A DNA stretch of 64,000 nucleotides from JBFWUW01 sp050247075 (GTDB lineage Bacteria; Planctomycetota; Planctomycetia; Pirellulales; JBFWUW01), in contig JBFWUW010000008.1 in assembly GCA_050247075.1 (NCBI GenBank), positions 66,976 to 130,975 of the forward strand. Reading direction: 5' to 3'. Every line of letters starts with the position of its first letter. The stretch's first letter is position 1. Below are positions 1 to 7,315 of the stretch, in pieces. Below the pieces are notes generated by a model. The model made no database searches. It was given only the letters and a program-made list of their open reading frames with translations, and had not been told where the DNA came from. Both the position numbers and the translations under genes were made by a program.

Positions 1-71
1 GCACGCCATGTGCAAATCAGATTTTCCGATGCGTGAATCCACGCCCCCATCACAACGTCGGAGAATATGCC

Positions 72-224
72 ATGGGTACCATTCTGCTGATCATCCTGGT
101 TCTGTTGCTACTGGGCGCGTTGCCGGCTTGGCCCTATAGCCGATCCTGGGGCTACGGCCCTACCGGCGGCTTGGGCCTGGTCTTTATCATCCTGCTGGTG
201 TTGGTGCTGATGGGCCGGATTTAG
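72..224 (+). CDS. DUF3309-type small membrane protein
   Basis: A 50-residue, very hydrophobic protein. Two membrane segments (about residues 3-16 and 33-48) flank a short aromatic/Gly loop containing WPYSRSWGYGPTGG. This layout and the terminal GRI match the DUF3309 family of tiny bacterial membrane proteins, whose function is not known. An in-frame ATG lies 13 codons upstream, but the ATG at 72 is preferred because GGAG sits just ahead of it and family members begin MGTILLI. It stands alone, with a minus-strand gene next. The family match is by recognition only. Confidence 0.8.
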   Translation: MGTILLIILVLLLLGALPAWPYSRSWGYGPTGGLGLVFIILLVLVLMGRI

Positions 225-313
225 CCGCGAACAATCCGCCGCATACGAGTGGGATGGATCGTCCATTTGGCAGGGATAAATTGTTCACGCGGCGGTTGGT
301 CCTGGAGAGCGGT

Positions 314-353
314 GATCACGGCGAGAGACGGCGGTGTTTCTCGCGCCGTGATC
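314..353. other. Long inverted repeat downstream of the DUF3309 gene
   Basis: GATCACGGCG at 314-323 pairs exactly with CGCCGTGATC at 344-353, and the stem can extend inward through AGAGA/TTTCT with a bulge. No T-run follows on either strand, so it is not a standard intrinsic terminator. It lies between the ends of the convergent DUF3309 and Spy-like genes, where a folded 3' end or a small repeat would both be plausible. Confidence 0.4.
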
Positions 354-425
354 GCGAACCCTCAAGTCAGCTTGAACCAACGCAACATCCGACGTTCCCG
401 TTCAGCGGTTGCTCCATCCCAAGAA

Positions 426-944
426 CTACTTAGGCTTGGCGGGTGTGGCCGCCGGTTTGGCTGAGGGAGCGGCTGGTTTAGCGGGAGCGCCCGGTGTGAC
501 TGGTTTGATCGCGGCCGGCGCGGCGGCGGGTTTGGCCGCTGGTGCGACAGTCTCTTCCGCGTTTTCCTCATCTTCGCTCTCTTCGGCTATCTTCTTGGCT
601 CGGGCTGCTTTGGCCGCTGCTCGCAACTCGACGATCTTGGCCTGCTGTTCCGCATCCAAGACTTCGTAAATCTTGGCATCGCGTTCGGCGACGAGTACCC
701 GCATTTGTTGTTTGAGCTTTTCGAGTTGCGGGGCGTACTCGTCCTGCAAGCCGTAGATCGTTTCGCGTTGCTGTTCGCTCACCACGTCGCCAAAGTATGG
801 CGGCAGCCGATGGACAGTCTTCGCCCTCGGCTTAGGTTCCGGCTTGTCGTCATCGGCGGCTTGCAACGACCACGAAGCCAGAACCGCGGAGACCAAAATG
901 ACACTCAGCCATGCACCTCGATGCAGCAGATTGCGAATGGACAT
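426..944 (-). CDS. Secreted helical Spy/LTxxQ-like protein
   Basis: A 172-residue exported protein. Residues 1-30 form a signal peptide (Arg-rich start, hydrophobic core, AA before DDDK). The core (about 45-125) is charged helix containing SEQQRETIYGLQDEY and a later VLDAEQQAKIVEL. This is the pattern of periplasmic Spy/CpxP LTxxQ-type proteins, where two helical EQ-R motifs are separated by about 50 residues. The tail (about 130-172) is low-complexity Ala/Pro/Lys. AAGGG upstream of the ATG supports this start. A role in envelope protein binding is inferred from the fold pattern only. Confidence 0.6.
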   Translation of the reverse strand: MSIRNLLHRGAWLSVILVSAVLASWSLQAADDDKPEPKPRAKTVHRLPPYFGDVVSEQQRETIYGLQDEYAPQLEKLKQQMRVLVAERDAKIYEVLDAEQQAKIVELRAAAKAARAKKIAEESEDEENAEETVAPAAKPAAAPAAIKPVTPGAPAKPAAPSAKPAATPAKPK

Positions 945-1095
945 AACGTCGCCCTTTTCAGGAAGAGGAAATTGCCAGAAGCAAACGCGAGTTTGCTCGG
1001 TGCGATAGTACTATCCCCGTTGCGCTGGGCCAAGCAAAATCCGCCAGTCAGCCCCAGGTTGGCCCTCCTCCGGCCACGACCCCACGGCACTTCTG

Positions 1096-1119
1096 GCCGC
1101 CAGATGGCGGCATTTTTTT
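1096..1119 (+). terminator. Intrinsic terminator ahead of cysC
   Basis: GCCGCC (1096-1101) and GGCGGC (1106-1111) form a six-pair GC stem with an AGAT loop, followed by A and seven T. On the plus strand the nearest upstream gene is more than 850 bases away, across a minus-strand gene. A transcript ending here must therefore start in 945-1095, or it is the cysC leader itself. A second hairpin (GGCCGC 1136-1141 with GCGGCC 1154-1159) follows before the cysC start. The structure is seen; attenuation is inference. Confidence 0.55.
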
Positions 1120-1233
1120 CCGCGCAACACAGATCGGCCGCTAGCTGACCTTTGCGGCCAGGGCCGAGATCGTTATGATACTCCCTTCCCAATTTACGCG
1201 GTTTAGTAGGTTTATAGGAGCGGCGGTATCAAC

Positions 1234-1887
1234 ATGGCTAACGACACAAACGTCACCTGGCACGAACACGCGGTTGCCCGTGCGGAACGCGAAAAGCTCA
1301 ACGGCCATAAGGGCTGCGTGATTTGGTTCACCGGCCTTAGTGCTTGCGGCAAGAGCACCATCTCGAACCTGGTGGATCACAAGCTGCACTCCCAGGGCCA
1401 GCACAGTTATGTCTTGGATGGCGACAACGTCCGCATGGGGCTGAACGCCGGACCTGGCATGCTCAAAGAGCGGCACGGCGAGGAATTCTCCAAGCGGTTT
1501 GGCCTCGGTTTTTCGGCCCAGGACCGCGAGGAGAACATCCGCCGCATTGGAGCCGTGGCCAAGCTGTTTTCCGAGGCTGGCATTATCGCCCTGACGGCCT
1601 TTATTAGCCCCTACCGCCGCGACCGCGATGCCGTGCGGGCCGCGCTGGGCGATGGCAACTTCATCGAGATCTTCGTCGATGCTCCGCTGGACATTTGCGA
1701 AAAGCGCGATCCCAAGGGCCTGTACAAGAAAGCCCGCGCCGGCGAACTCAAGGGTTTCACCGGCATCGACGACCCCTACGAAGCACCAGTCAAGCCGGAA
1801 CTTGTCTTGGACAGCGGCAACAAGACCGCCGAAGTGCTGGCCGACGAAGTCCTGGCGTACTTGAAGTCGCGCGGAATCACCAGCTAA
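1234..1887 (+). CDS. cysC: Adenylyl-sulfate kinase
   Basis: APS kinase phosphorylates adenylyl sulfate to PAPS in sulfate activation in the cytoplasm. The 217-residue protein has the P-loop GLSACGKS (about residues 34-41), the GDNVR motif (about 62-66), and the FVDAPLDICEKRDPKGLYKKA and GFTGIDDPYEAP segments typical of APS-binding CysC. Length is normal for the family. No ATP sulfurylase gene (cysN or cysD) is nearby, so it is an orphan here. The start has only a weak Shine-Dalgarno sequence. Its last eight codons are part of a 78-bp sequence repeated downstream. A terminator-like hairpin in the leader may matter for control. Confidence 0.93.
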   Translation: MANDTNVTWHEHAVARAEREKLNGHKGCVIWFTGLSACGKSTISNLVDHKLHSQGQHSYVLDGDNVRMGLNAGPGMLKERHGEEFSKRFGLGFSAQDREENIRRIGAVAKLFSEAGIIALTAFISPYRRDRDAVRAALGDGNFIEIFVDAPLDICEKRDPKGLYKKARAGELKGFTGIDDPYEAPVKPELVLDSGNKTAEVLADEVLAYLKSRGITS

Positions 1888-1938
1888 CGTTCGACCATTC
1901 AGGCAAAGGATTGCCTATGCCGCTGCGCGAAGAATTGG
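1861..1938 (+). repeat. Direct repeat, copy 1 (cysC 3' end)
   Basis: This 78-bp stretch holds the last cysC codons, the cysC stop, an AAGGA-type ribosome binding site and a small reading-frame start MPLREEL. It aligns with 2094-2168 at about 80 percent identity with one 3-base gap. Many differences are synonymous (LKSRGITS against LKSHGITN, then MPLREEL in both). The two copies flank the nested palindrome at 1938-2088. Confidence 0.8.
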
Positions 1939-2088
1939 TAGGGTGGGACAAGCGGCCATCGGTCGCCCATGCGGATAAGTGTGGTCCGCGATGTCCCACC
2001 ATCAGCCGTCATGGACCGTGGCAATGGTGGGACATCGCGGAGATGCTAAATCTTAGTGGTTGGTGGATTGCCGCTTGTCCCACCCTAC
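1938..2088. mobile_element. Nested-palindrome MITE-like element
   Basis: A 151-bp element is bounded by a perfect 18-bp inverted repeat (GTAGGGTGGGACAAGCGG at 1938-1955, complement at 2071-2088). Inside lies a second perfect 17-bp inverted pair (CCGCGATGTCCCACCAT at 1986-2002, complement at 2024-2040). GTGGGACA thus appears four times in alternating orientation. It encodes no transposase. Terminal inverted repeats and small size fit a non-autonomous or REP-type element. No second copy was noticed in this window, so mobility is inferred. Confidence 0.65.
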
Positions 2089-2093
2089 GCAAA

Positions 2094-2168
2094 TTGAAGT
2101 CACACGGGATTACGAACTAAGCGACCATCCAGGCAAAGGATTGCCCATGCCGCTTCGCGAAGAACTGG
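2094..2168 (+). repeat. Direct repeat, copy 2 (start of methyltransferase gene)
   Basis: This is the second, diverged copy of 1861-1938. It repeats the cysC tail as an untranslated LKSHGITN-like sequence, then supplies the working ribosome binding site (AAAGGA) and start codon of the downstream methyltransferase. The duplicated unit therefore spans a gene junction. Confidence 0.8.
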
Positions 2169-2887
2169 AAGAGCAGGGACAATGGCTGTTTAGCTGGCGG
2201 AGCTTTCTGCCGTTGCCGCTGGTCGCCCTAATCGCCTGGGGCGTTTGCCTGCCCGACCATGCTGCCCACCGACAGGCGACGGCACCGGTCTGGGAATGGC
2301 TCTGCTTGGCTGTCTGCTGCGCAGGGCTTGCGGTGCGGGCCTTGGTGATTGGCCATGCGCCGCGGCGGACGTCGTGCCGCAGCACCAAGCACCAGGTGGC
2401 GCATCAGCTTTCCACGACGGGAATGTATTCCATCGTGCGGCACCCTTTGTATGTCGGTAACTTTTTGATCTGGCTGGGGCTGGCGATGTTTACCCTGCTA
2501 GGCTGGCTGGTGGCCGTGATGGCACTTGCCTACTGGCTATACTACGAGCGGATCATGCTGGCCGAAGAGGAATTCCTGCGGCGGCAATTCGGCACGGAGT
2601 TTATCGCCTGGTCGGCCAGAACGCCGGCCTTCATCCCCAAGCCAGGCAATTGGCAGCGGCCCTCGCTAGCGTTTTCACCCCGCAATGTGTTGCGGCGCGA
2701 GTACAGCGGTTGGCTGGCGGTGGTGGTGGGGTTTGTAGCGCTGCAACTGCTCAGTGGCTTCATGGGGGAGCGTCGGTTGCAACTAGACTGGCCGTGGGCC
2801 GTGGCCCTGCTATCGGCGGCAGTACTCTACACCGCCTTACGCTTTCTCAAACGGCACACGCGGCTGCTCAAGGTTGAAGGCCGTTAG
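2147..2887 (+). CDS. ICMT/PEMT-like membrane methyltransferase
   Basis: A 246-residue integral membrane protein with about six hydrophobic segments. The signature RHPLYVGN (residues about 104-111, within GMYSIVRHPLYVGNFLIW) and the later EEEFLRRQFGTEFIAW block are those of the isoprenylcysteine carboxyl methyltransferase/phospholipid methyltransferase group. The substrate cannot be assigned from sequence. The start at 2147 is chosen because AAAGGA lies six bases upstream; upstream in-frame sequence belongs to the palindromic element. The 3' end overlaps the convergent ABC-2 gene by 20 bases. Confidence 0.75.
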   Translation: MPLREELEEQGQWLFSWRSFLPLPLVALIAWGVCLPDHAAHRQATAPVWEWLCLAVCCAGLAVRALVIGHAPRRTSCRSTKHQVAHQLSTTGMYSIVRHPLYVGNFLIWLGLAMFTLLGWLVAVMALAYWLYYERIMLAEEEFLRRQFGTEFIAWSARTPAFIPKPGNWQRPSLAFSPRNVLRREYSGWLAVVVGFVALQLLSGFMGERRLQLDWPWAVALLSAAVLYTALRFLKRHTRLLKVEGR

Positions 2888-4577
2888 GTTCTGGCGTCTC
2901 AAAATCCCAAGGACTGACCTGGACGGGTGCCGTTGGCACTTCCTTGGCATGTAGGGCCGCATCTTCCTCCAGCACGCGGACAGGGGGCGCAATGCGGGTC
3001 TTGCGGACCTCCTCCGCTACGCCGCGCAGGTTGACAAAGATAATCAATGCGGCCAACGGTGGTACAGTCAAGACCAGGGCCAGCTCCTGGTCGATCCCCA
3101 GCCAAGGGTCTGGGCCCAGACCGCTGAACCATAGCTCGGGTATTGTCCACCACGGATTGACAAATTGCAGCAGGGTGTAGTTCTCCCGCCAGTTTTCGAC
3201 ATAGGCGTTGATGACGGCAGGAACGGCGCACAGCAATAGCTGCAACAAGGCCTGCAGCAACACGGCGAACACCTCGCTAACGGCGAAGCGCCTGCGCATC
3301 CAGGCCAGAATCAATTGGCCCAATCCCAAATAGATGGCCGTGTAGCAGTAGGCCAATAAGGCAAACAGCAACAAAGTCCTCCAGCCTTGCCGCAGCCCGA
3401 ACCGCGCCCCCCCTGGCACAAACATTTGGTAGGCCGACATGAAGGCCGCCCCCAACAAAATGGCCGCCGCCAAATTGGCCAGCACGAACATGTAGCCGCT
3501 GCCGGGCCCCGGCGTAAACCAGCTAAAAAACAGCCGGCCCAGAAAACTTCGCGGCAAGCGGCGCTGTACGCGCGGTGACAGTTCGGGGTCCTCGGATGTC
3601 AAGAATATCCCCATCACGTACCAGTTGATCGCGCAGATCGTCGTGAAGAGCAGCCACCACTCGCTGGCCGGCTCTTGCAGAAAGCCCCATGCCATCCAGC
3701 CAAAAAACATCGCCTGTTGCGCCAGCATGACAATTCGCGACGGTGTCGAGCGGTTCTCGCTGGCGAATGTCAGTCTTCCCGCGGCCAGACAGTAAAACAA
3801 CGCGAAGTAACCAAGGTAGATGGTCAGCAGCACACCATTGAAAATGTAGAAGTAGCGGTTGTCGAACAGGCCGTTGCTCTCGTACAGCAGCCCCTCCAAG
3901 ATCGCCGTGCAGACAATGCCCGCCGCAAACAGCAGTATGCCCAGCAGCAACACCAGCAGCACGATTTGCCAATGCTTTTGCTGCGTTACGGTCGCCAACA
4001 GCAGGCCGATCAGCGACAAACCCAACGAGGCCATGAACACATACAACAACGAAAACAAGATCGTCGGCAAGTCGATGCCGCGCAGCAAGTACGTAAACGC
4101 CAGGCACGGGGCCATCGCCGACAGATAGACCAGCATCTGCAATAAGGCGCTGCCCAGTTTGCCCGCCACGATCTGCCAGCTTCCCAAGGTCGTTACCGAC
4201 AGCAGTTCAAAGGTGCCGTCGGAGTACTCCGTGCTCAGCGAGTAGAAGGCGCTCAGCGGAACGATCACCAGCATCGGCAGGGCCAGAATCATGAAGTAAA
4301 ACATGAACATCGTGGGGCCATTGGCCCCATACTTCATCTCGACGCCGCCATAGGCCACCCCCACGATCGACACGGCCCAGCCGCAAAATAGCAACAGTGT
4401 AAACGTGATCGAAAACTGCTTGCTCTTGAGCGCCTGCCGGGCCTCTTTGACCAGAATGGGATTCAGCCGCTCGCTCATCCGCGACATCGTCCGATCGAGC
4501 CGTACCCAAAACCGGGCATCCGCCGCATCAGGCTCATCGGGTACGGCAAACGGGCTGGCGGCTTCCAGGCTGCTCAT
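2868..4577 (-). CDS. ABC-2 family transporter permease
   Basis: A 569-residue protein with an N-terminal cytoplasmic segment ending NPILVKEARQALKSKQF, then many membrane spans. The segment PLSAFYSLSTEYSDGTFELLSVTTLGSWQIVAGKL is typical of ABC-2 permeases (the E-x-x-x-G-T-x-E-L motif). No ATPase partner is encoded within this window, so substrate and direction are unknown. It is the last gene of a minus-strand run (acyltransferase, Rieske, GNAT, permease), 30 bases after the GNAT gene. Its end overlaps the convergent methyltransferase gene. Confidence 0.72.
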   Translation of the reverse strand: MSSLEAASPFAVPDEPDAADARFWVRLDRTMSRMSERLNPILVKEARQALKSKQFSITFTLLLFCGWAVSIVGVAYGGVEMKYGANGPTMFMFYFMILALPMLVIVPLSAFYSLSTEYSDGTFELLSVTTLGSWQIVAGKLGSALLQMLVYLSAMAPCLAFTYLLRGIDLPTILFSLLYVFMASLGLSLIGLLLATVTQQKHWQIVLLVLLLGILLFAAGIVCTAILEGLLYESNGLFDNRYFYIFNGVLLTIYLGYFALFYCLAAGRLTFASENRSTPSRIVMLAQQAMFFGWMAWGFLQEPASEWWLLFTTICAINWYVMGIFLTSEDPELSPRVQRRLPRSFLGRLFFSWFTPGPGSGYMFVLANLAAAILLGAAFMSAYQMFVPGGARFGLRQGWRTLLLFALLAYCYTAIYLGLGQLILAWMRRRFAVSEVFAVLLQALLQLLLCAVPAVINAYVENWRENYTLLQFVNPWWTIPELWFSGLGPDPWLGIDQELALVLTVPPLAALIIFVNLRGVAEEVRKTRIAPPVRVLEEDAALHAKEVPTAPVQVSPWDFETPEPNGLQP

Positions 4578-4607
4578 GGATGATTGGGCTCTTAGAGATA
4601 GTTTCGG

Positions 4608-5555
4608 CTACTTGCGAAACATGATTCCTTGTTCGATTTCCGTCAGGCCAAAGCTATCAAACAGTCCACGGGCGGCCGCGTCACCGCAGGGGGCTTGGGC
4701 TTCGATCAAGGAGATGCCTTCCTCGGCCAGTTGGCGAAACGCCTCACACAGCAAATAGGTAGCCAGTCCCTGGCGGCGGCGGTCGGGTTCGACCGTCAGC
4801 CGCAGCATGCCCGCCGCTCGGACACCCCAGCGATGCGCCAGCGGTTCCATATTCCAAAAACTGACCGACGCTAGTGCCGGGCCGCCATCCTTGCCACGGG
4901 CCACAAACACGGTTCGCTCACAGGCCCCCACCGTGCAAGCGGCCCACCAGGTTGTCGTCGCTGGGTCATTCAGCCGCTCCACAATCAATTGCCTTCGAAG
5001 TTGCATCAACTTGCGATTCATGGGGGGGCGGAAACTTCGCAGGTCGCGATGCCTTACCGAATAACAGTCAGCTTGCTGGTAGCCGGCCGCGGCAAAGGCC
5101 GCCTGGCCCGCGGCATCCGAAGCAGGCACGCCATATTGGCGGCTGCCCCCCAACAATCCCATATAGAAAGGACTAAAACAGGGCGCTCCCCCACCCCACA
5201 CGGCCTGCGCGCCGGCCGCACGCAGATAGTCTTCGGCGGCAGCCAGCAGTCCTTGCGGGGCTTCGCCATGCCAACCAGCCGGGTTCAGCACCAAGGCGCA
5301 CACCGTGCCGGTCGATTTGTCCAGCGAGGTCTCGTCGGCATTGGGGCCAAAGCCGGCATGGACAAAACCGATCGGGTGATTGTCCTGCAAGGCCACGATC
5401 AGCCCGGCATTTTCGAAGTACGGCTTGGCGAGCACGGTCTCGACCAGCATCGTGGCCGACAGCGGCTGCGTCATGCTGCGCGGCGTGCTATGGCTCCGCC
5501 AGATCGCGGCCAAAGCCGGCGGGTCGCCATTCATGAACGGACGATAGCGGATCAC
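4608..5555 (-). CDS. Tandem GNAT-type N-acetyltransferase
   Basis: About 315 residues that appear to hold two GNAT-like halves. The C-terminal half has a clear acetyl-CoA motif A, LRLTVEPDRRRQGLATYLL. The N-terminal half (RYRPFMNGDPPALAAIW, then PIGFVHAGFG and VCALVLNP) is more diverged. The substrate is unknown. A GTG at 5555, four bases after the Rieske stop, is favoured because it gives the family-like start IRYRPF. A longer form from an ATG at 5606 would overlap the Rieske gene. The tight spacing suggests co-transcription with it. Confidence 0.68.
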   Translation of the reverse strand: MIRYRPFMNGDPPALAAIWRSHSTPRSMTQPLSATMLVETVLAKPYFENAGLIVALQDNHPIGFVHAGFGPNADETSLDKSTGTVCALVLNPAGWHGEAPQGLLAAAEDYLRAAGAQAVWGGGAPCFSPFYMGLLGGSRQYGVPASDAAGQAAFAAAGYQQADCYSVRHRDLRSFRPPMNRKLMQLRRQLIVERLNDPATTTWWAACTVGACERTVFVARGKDGGPALASVSFWNMEPLAHRWGVRAAGMLRLTVEPDRRRQGLATYLLCEAFRQLAEEGISLIEAQAPCGDAAARGLFDSFGLTEIEQGIMFRK

Positions 5556-5559
5556 GTCT

Positions 5560-5868
5560 TCACCCACAGTCGACCAGGACCGCGTCTCCCTCGACCTTGA
5601 CGGCAAAACGCGGTTGCTCGTAAGTCTTATTCAACTGATGCACGCCAGTCCGCACGTCGAACTGCCAGCCGTGCCAAGGACAGGTGACAATACAGCCATC
5701 CAGGCGTCCCTTCCCGAGCGGACCCCCTTGGTGCGGGCAGACTCCGTCGAGCGCGTGAAATGTCCCTTCCACGTTATACAGCGCAATGACGTGGTCGCCC
5801 GCCACGACTTCCAAGGATTGTCCAGGCGGACACGCTTGGACGGCGGCCACCCGCACCCAGTTCGACAT
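5560..5868 (-). CDS. Small Rieske [2Fe-2S] protein
   Basis: A 102-residue soluble Rieske protein. Cluster ligands are visible as CPHQGG (C44, H46) and CPWHGW (C63, H66). Such stand-alone Rieske proteins are ferredoxin-like electron carriers or NirD-like subunits; the partner here is not evident. The ATG at 5868 is chosen because GAGGA lies eight bases upstream, and because the earlier in-frame part is Arg/His-rich and unlike the family. It sits four bases before the GNAT start and 165 bases after the acyltransferase gene, in a likely shared transcript. Confidence 0.85.
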   Translation of the reverse strand: MSNWVRVAAVQACPPGQSLEVVAGDHVIALYNVEGTFHALDGVCPHQGGPLGKGRLDGCIVTCPWHGWQFDVRTGVHQLNKTYEQPRFAVKVEGDAVLVDCG

Positions 5869-6033
5869 TTGATCCTCGGCAAGAACGTTTGCACGACCGG
5901 GCCACCACGACAATCCTCGTCTGCCCGGCATGTGGTGATTATAGACGTTGCCAGGAAGCGGTTCGACCGCCAGCAGCCTGTTGTGCGCGAGTATACACTC
6001 CACCCGGCTTCCCAGGGAGCCAGCGGCTGCTTT

Positions 6034-6960
6034 TCACGCGGCGCGCATGCGGCGGGCGGCCTTGTTTTGGGCGCGGCGGTCTTTCCAGCGGCGATGCAGC
6101 CACCAGTATTGTTCCGGAGCCAATTGGACGGCATCCTCCAGGCGGCTGGTATACCACTGCGTCAACTCACGCACGCCCGCCAGCGAAGCGGGCGGATCGA
6201 GCACGTCCACCACGCCGTCCATGGTCATCTCATAATGCAGGGGAGGGCCCACGCGGCGGCAATGACCCGCCAACACCAGTCCGCCACAATCGAAGGCAAA
6301 CAGCGGCACGGCCTTGTGGGCCGAAGCGGGCCGCCCAAAGAACTCGACCCAGCAGCCTTTGCTGCCGGCGTACTGGTCGGCCAGAAAGATCACCGCGCCG
6401 CCGTTCGCCAGAATGTCGCGAATGCGCTCGTGGTCGCCCCTTTTGGAGAGGATATGCTGGCCGTCGATGTTGCGATGGCCGTAGGCCCAGCGGTCGAGAA
6501 ATGGATTGTCGAGCGGCCGGGCCACACCATGATTGGTGTAGCCGAAGAGGGCCATGATGTAGCCCCCCAATTCAAAGTTTCCGAAGTGCCCTCCCACCAT
6601 CACGCGCGGGCGGCCCGACAGCATGATCCGCGTGAACTCCTCGGTCTTCTTAAGCCGCAAATAATCCCGCCAATTGGTCAAGCGAATCTTGCGGCGGAAC
6701 TGGGCGGTCTCCACGATCGAAAACAGCAGGTGCCGCCACATTTGCCGGGCCACCGCCAGACGTTGGGCGTCGGACCACTCGGGATAAGCGTGCCGCAAGT
6801 TCTCAAGAATGATCCGCCGGCGCAAACGCAGCACGTCCGTCAACAAGCTGGCTAGCAGCGAACAAAACGACTCACACGTTTCCAGCCGCATCGACTGCGC
6901 GATGCAGAGCAACGCACGAACGCAGAGGTAAGCGACAAAACTTACAGCCAGGGAGAACAT
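6034..6960 (-). CDS. LpxL/HtrB-like lysophospholipid acyltransferase
   Basis: A 308-residue protein with a short N-terminal membrane segment and the catalytic HFGNFE motif (H125, E130) inside VMVGGHFGNFELGG. This fits the HX4D/E motif of lipid A biosynthesis acyltransferases. Further family features are FLADQYAGSKG, FFGRPASAHKAVPLFA and the terminal QYWWLHRRWK. It would transfer a fatty acyl chain to a lipid acceptor at the inner membrane; lipid A is likely but unproven for this organism. It is the first gene of the minus-strand run. Confidence 0.85.
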   Translation of the reverse strand: MFSLAVSFVAYLCVRALLCIAQSMRLETCESFCSLLASLLTDVLRLRRRIILENLRHAYPEWSDAQRLAVARQMWRHLLFSIVETAQFRRKIRLTNWRDYLRLKKTEEFTRIMLSGRPRVMVGGHFGNFELGGYIMALFGYTNHGVARPLDNPFLDRWAYGHRNIDGQHILSKRGDHERIRDILANGGAVIFLADQYAGSKGCWVEFFGRPASAHKAVPLFAFDCGGLVLAGHCRRVGPPLHYEMTMDGVVDVLDPPASLAGVRELTQWYTSRLEDAVQLAPEQYWWLHRRWKDRRAQNKAARRMRAA

Positions 6961-7315
6961 ACCAGTTCATTCCATCCGTGAACGGGGCGCGGCCTGCCAG
7001 CATGGGCCGCGATTTTCGCATAGTCGGTCCGAAGCACCAAGATCAGCTTGGAAAGGCACGAGAAGCCCATGAATCGGCGATGCAATCGCCTCCTACTGCA
7101 AGCATGGGCGGCACGATTGTCGCGAACGGCAATCACGGCGAATGGGCTACAACCGTCACAGGCATCGGAAGTGCCCGCCCGCAAGGGATTGGCCACGATT
7201 TGAGCCGAATCTTTGAGTAGACCAAACCCATCGGGGGTCCCCAGGTTGCCGATGCGAAAACGGCAACCTAGGGTTGCTTGGCGTAGGAGCTGTTCCGAGG
7301 ACAATCTGACCGGCA
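6961..7315. other. Gene-free divergent intergenic region
   Basis: The region separates the acyltransferase (minus) and HD-GYP (plus) genes and must hold both promoters. Visible structure: GGTTGCCG (7244-7251) pairs with CGGCAACC (7261-7268) around a nine-base loop, with no T-run. GTAGGAGCTG at about 7283 resembles the head of the window's REP-like family, but the hairpin behind it is degenerate. No RNA gene or convincing sigma-70 promoter was recognised. Confidence 0.5.

Noticed and set aside
5614..6855. A 413-codon plus-strand frame opposite the Rieske and acyltransferase genes
   Set aside because: It spans two real minus-strand genes and their gap, and shows no recognisable protein pattern.
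7021..7315. A possible c-di-GMP riboswitch before the HD-GYP gene
   Set aside because: The conserved GEMM core and its tetraloop receptor pattern could not be found; only one simple stem-loop is present.
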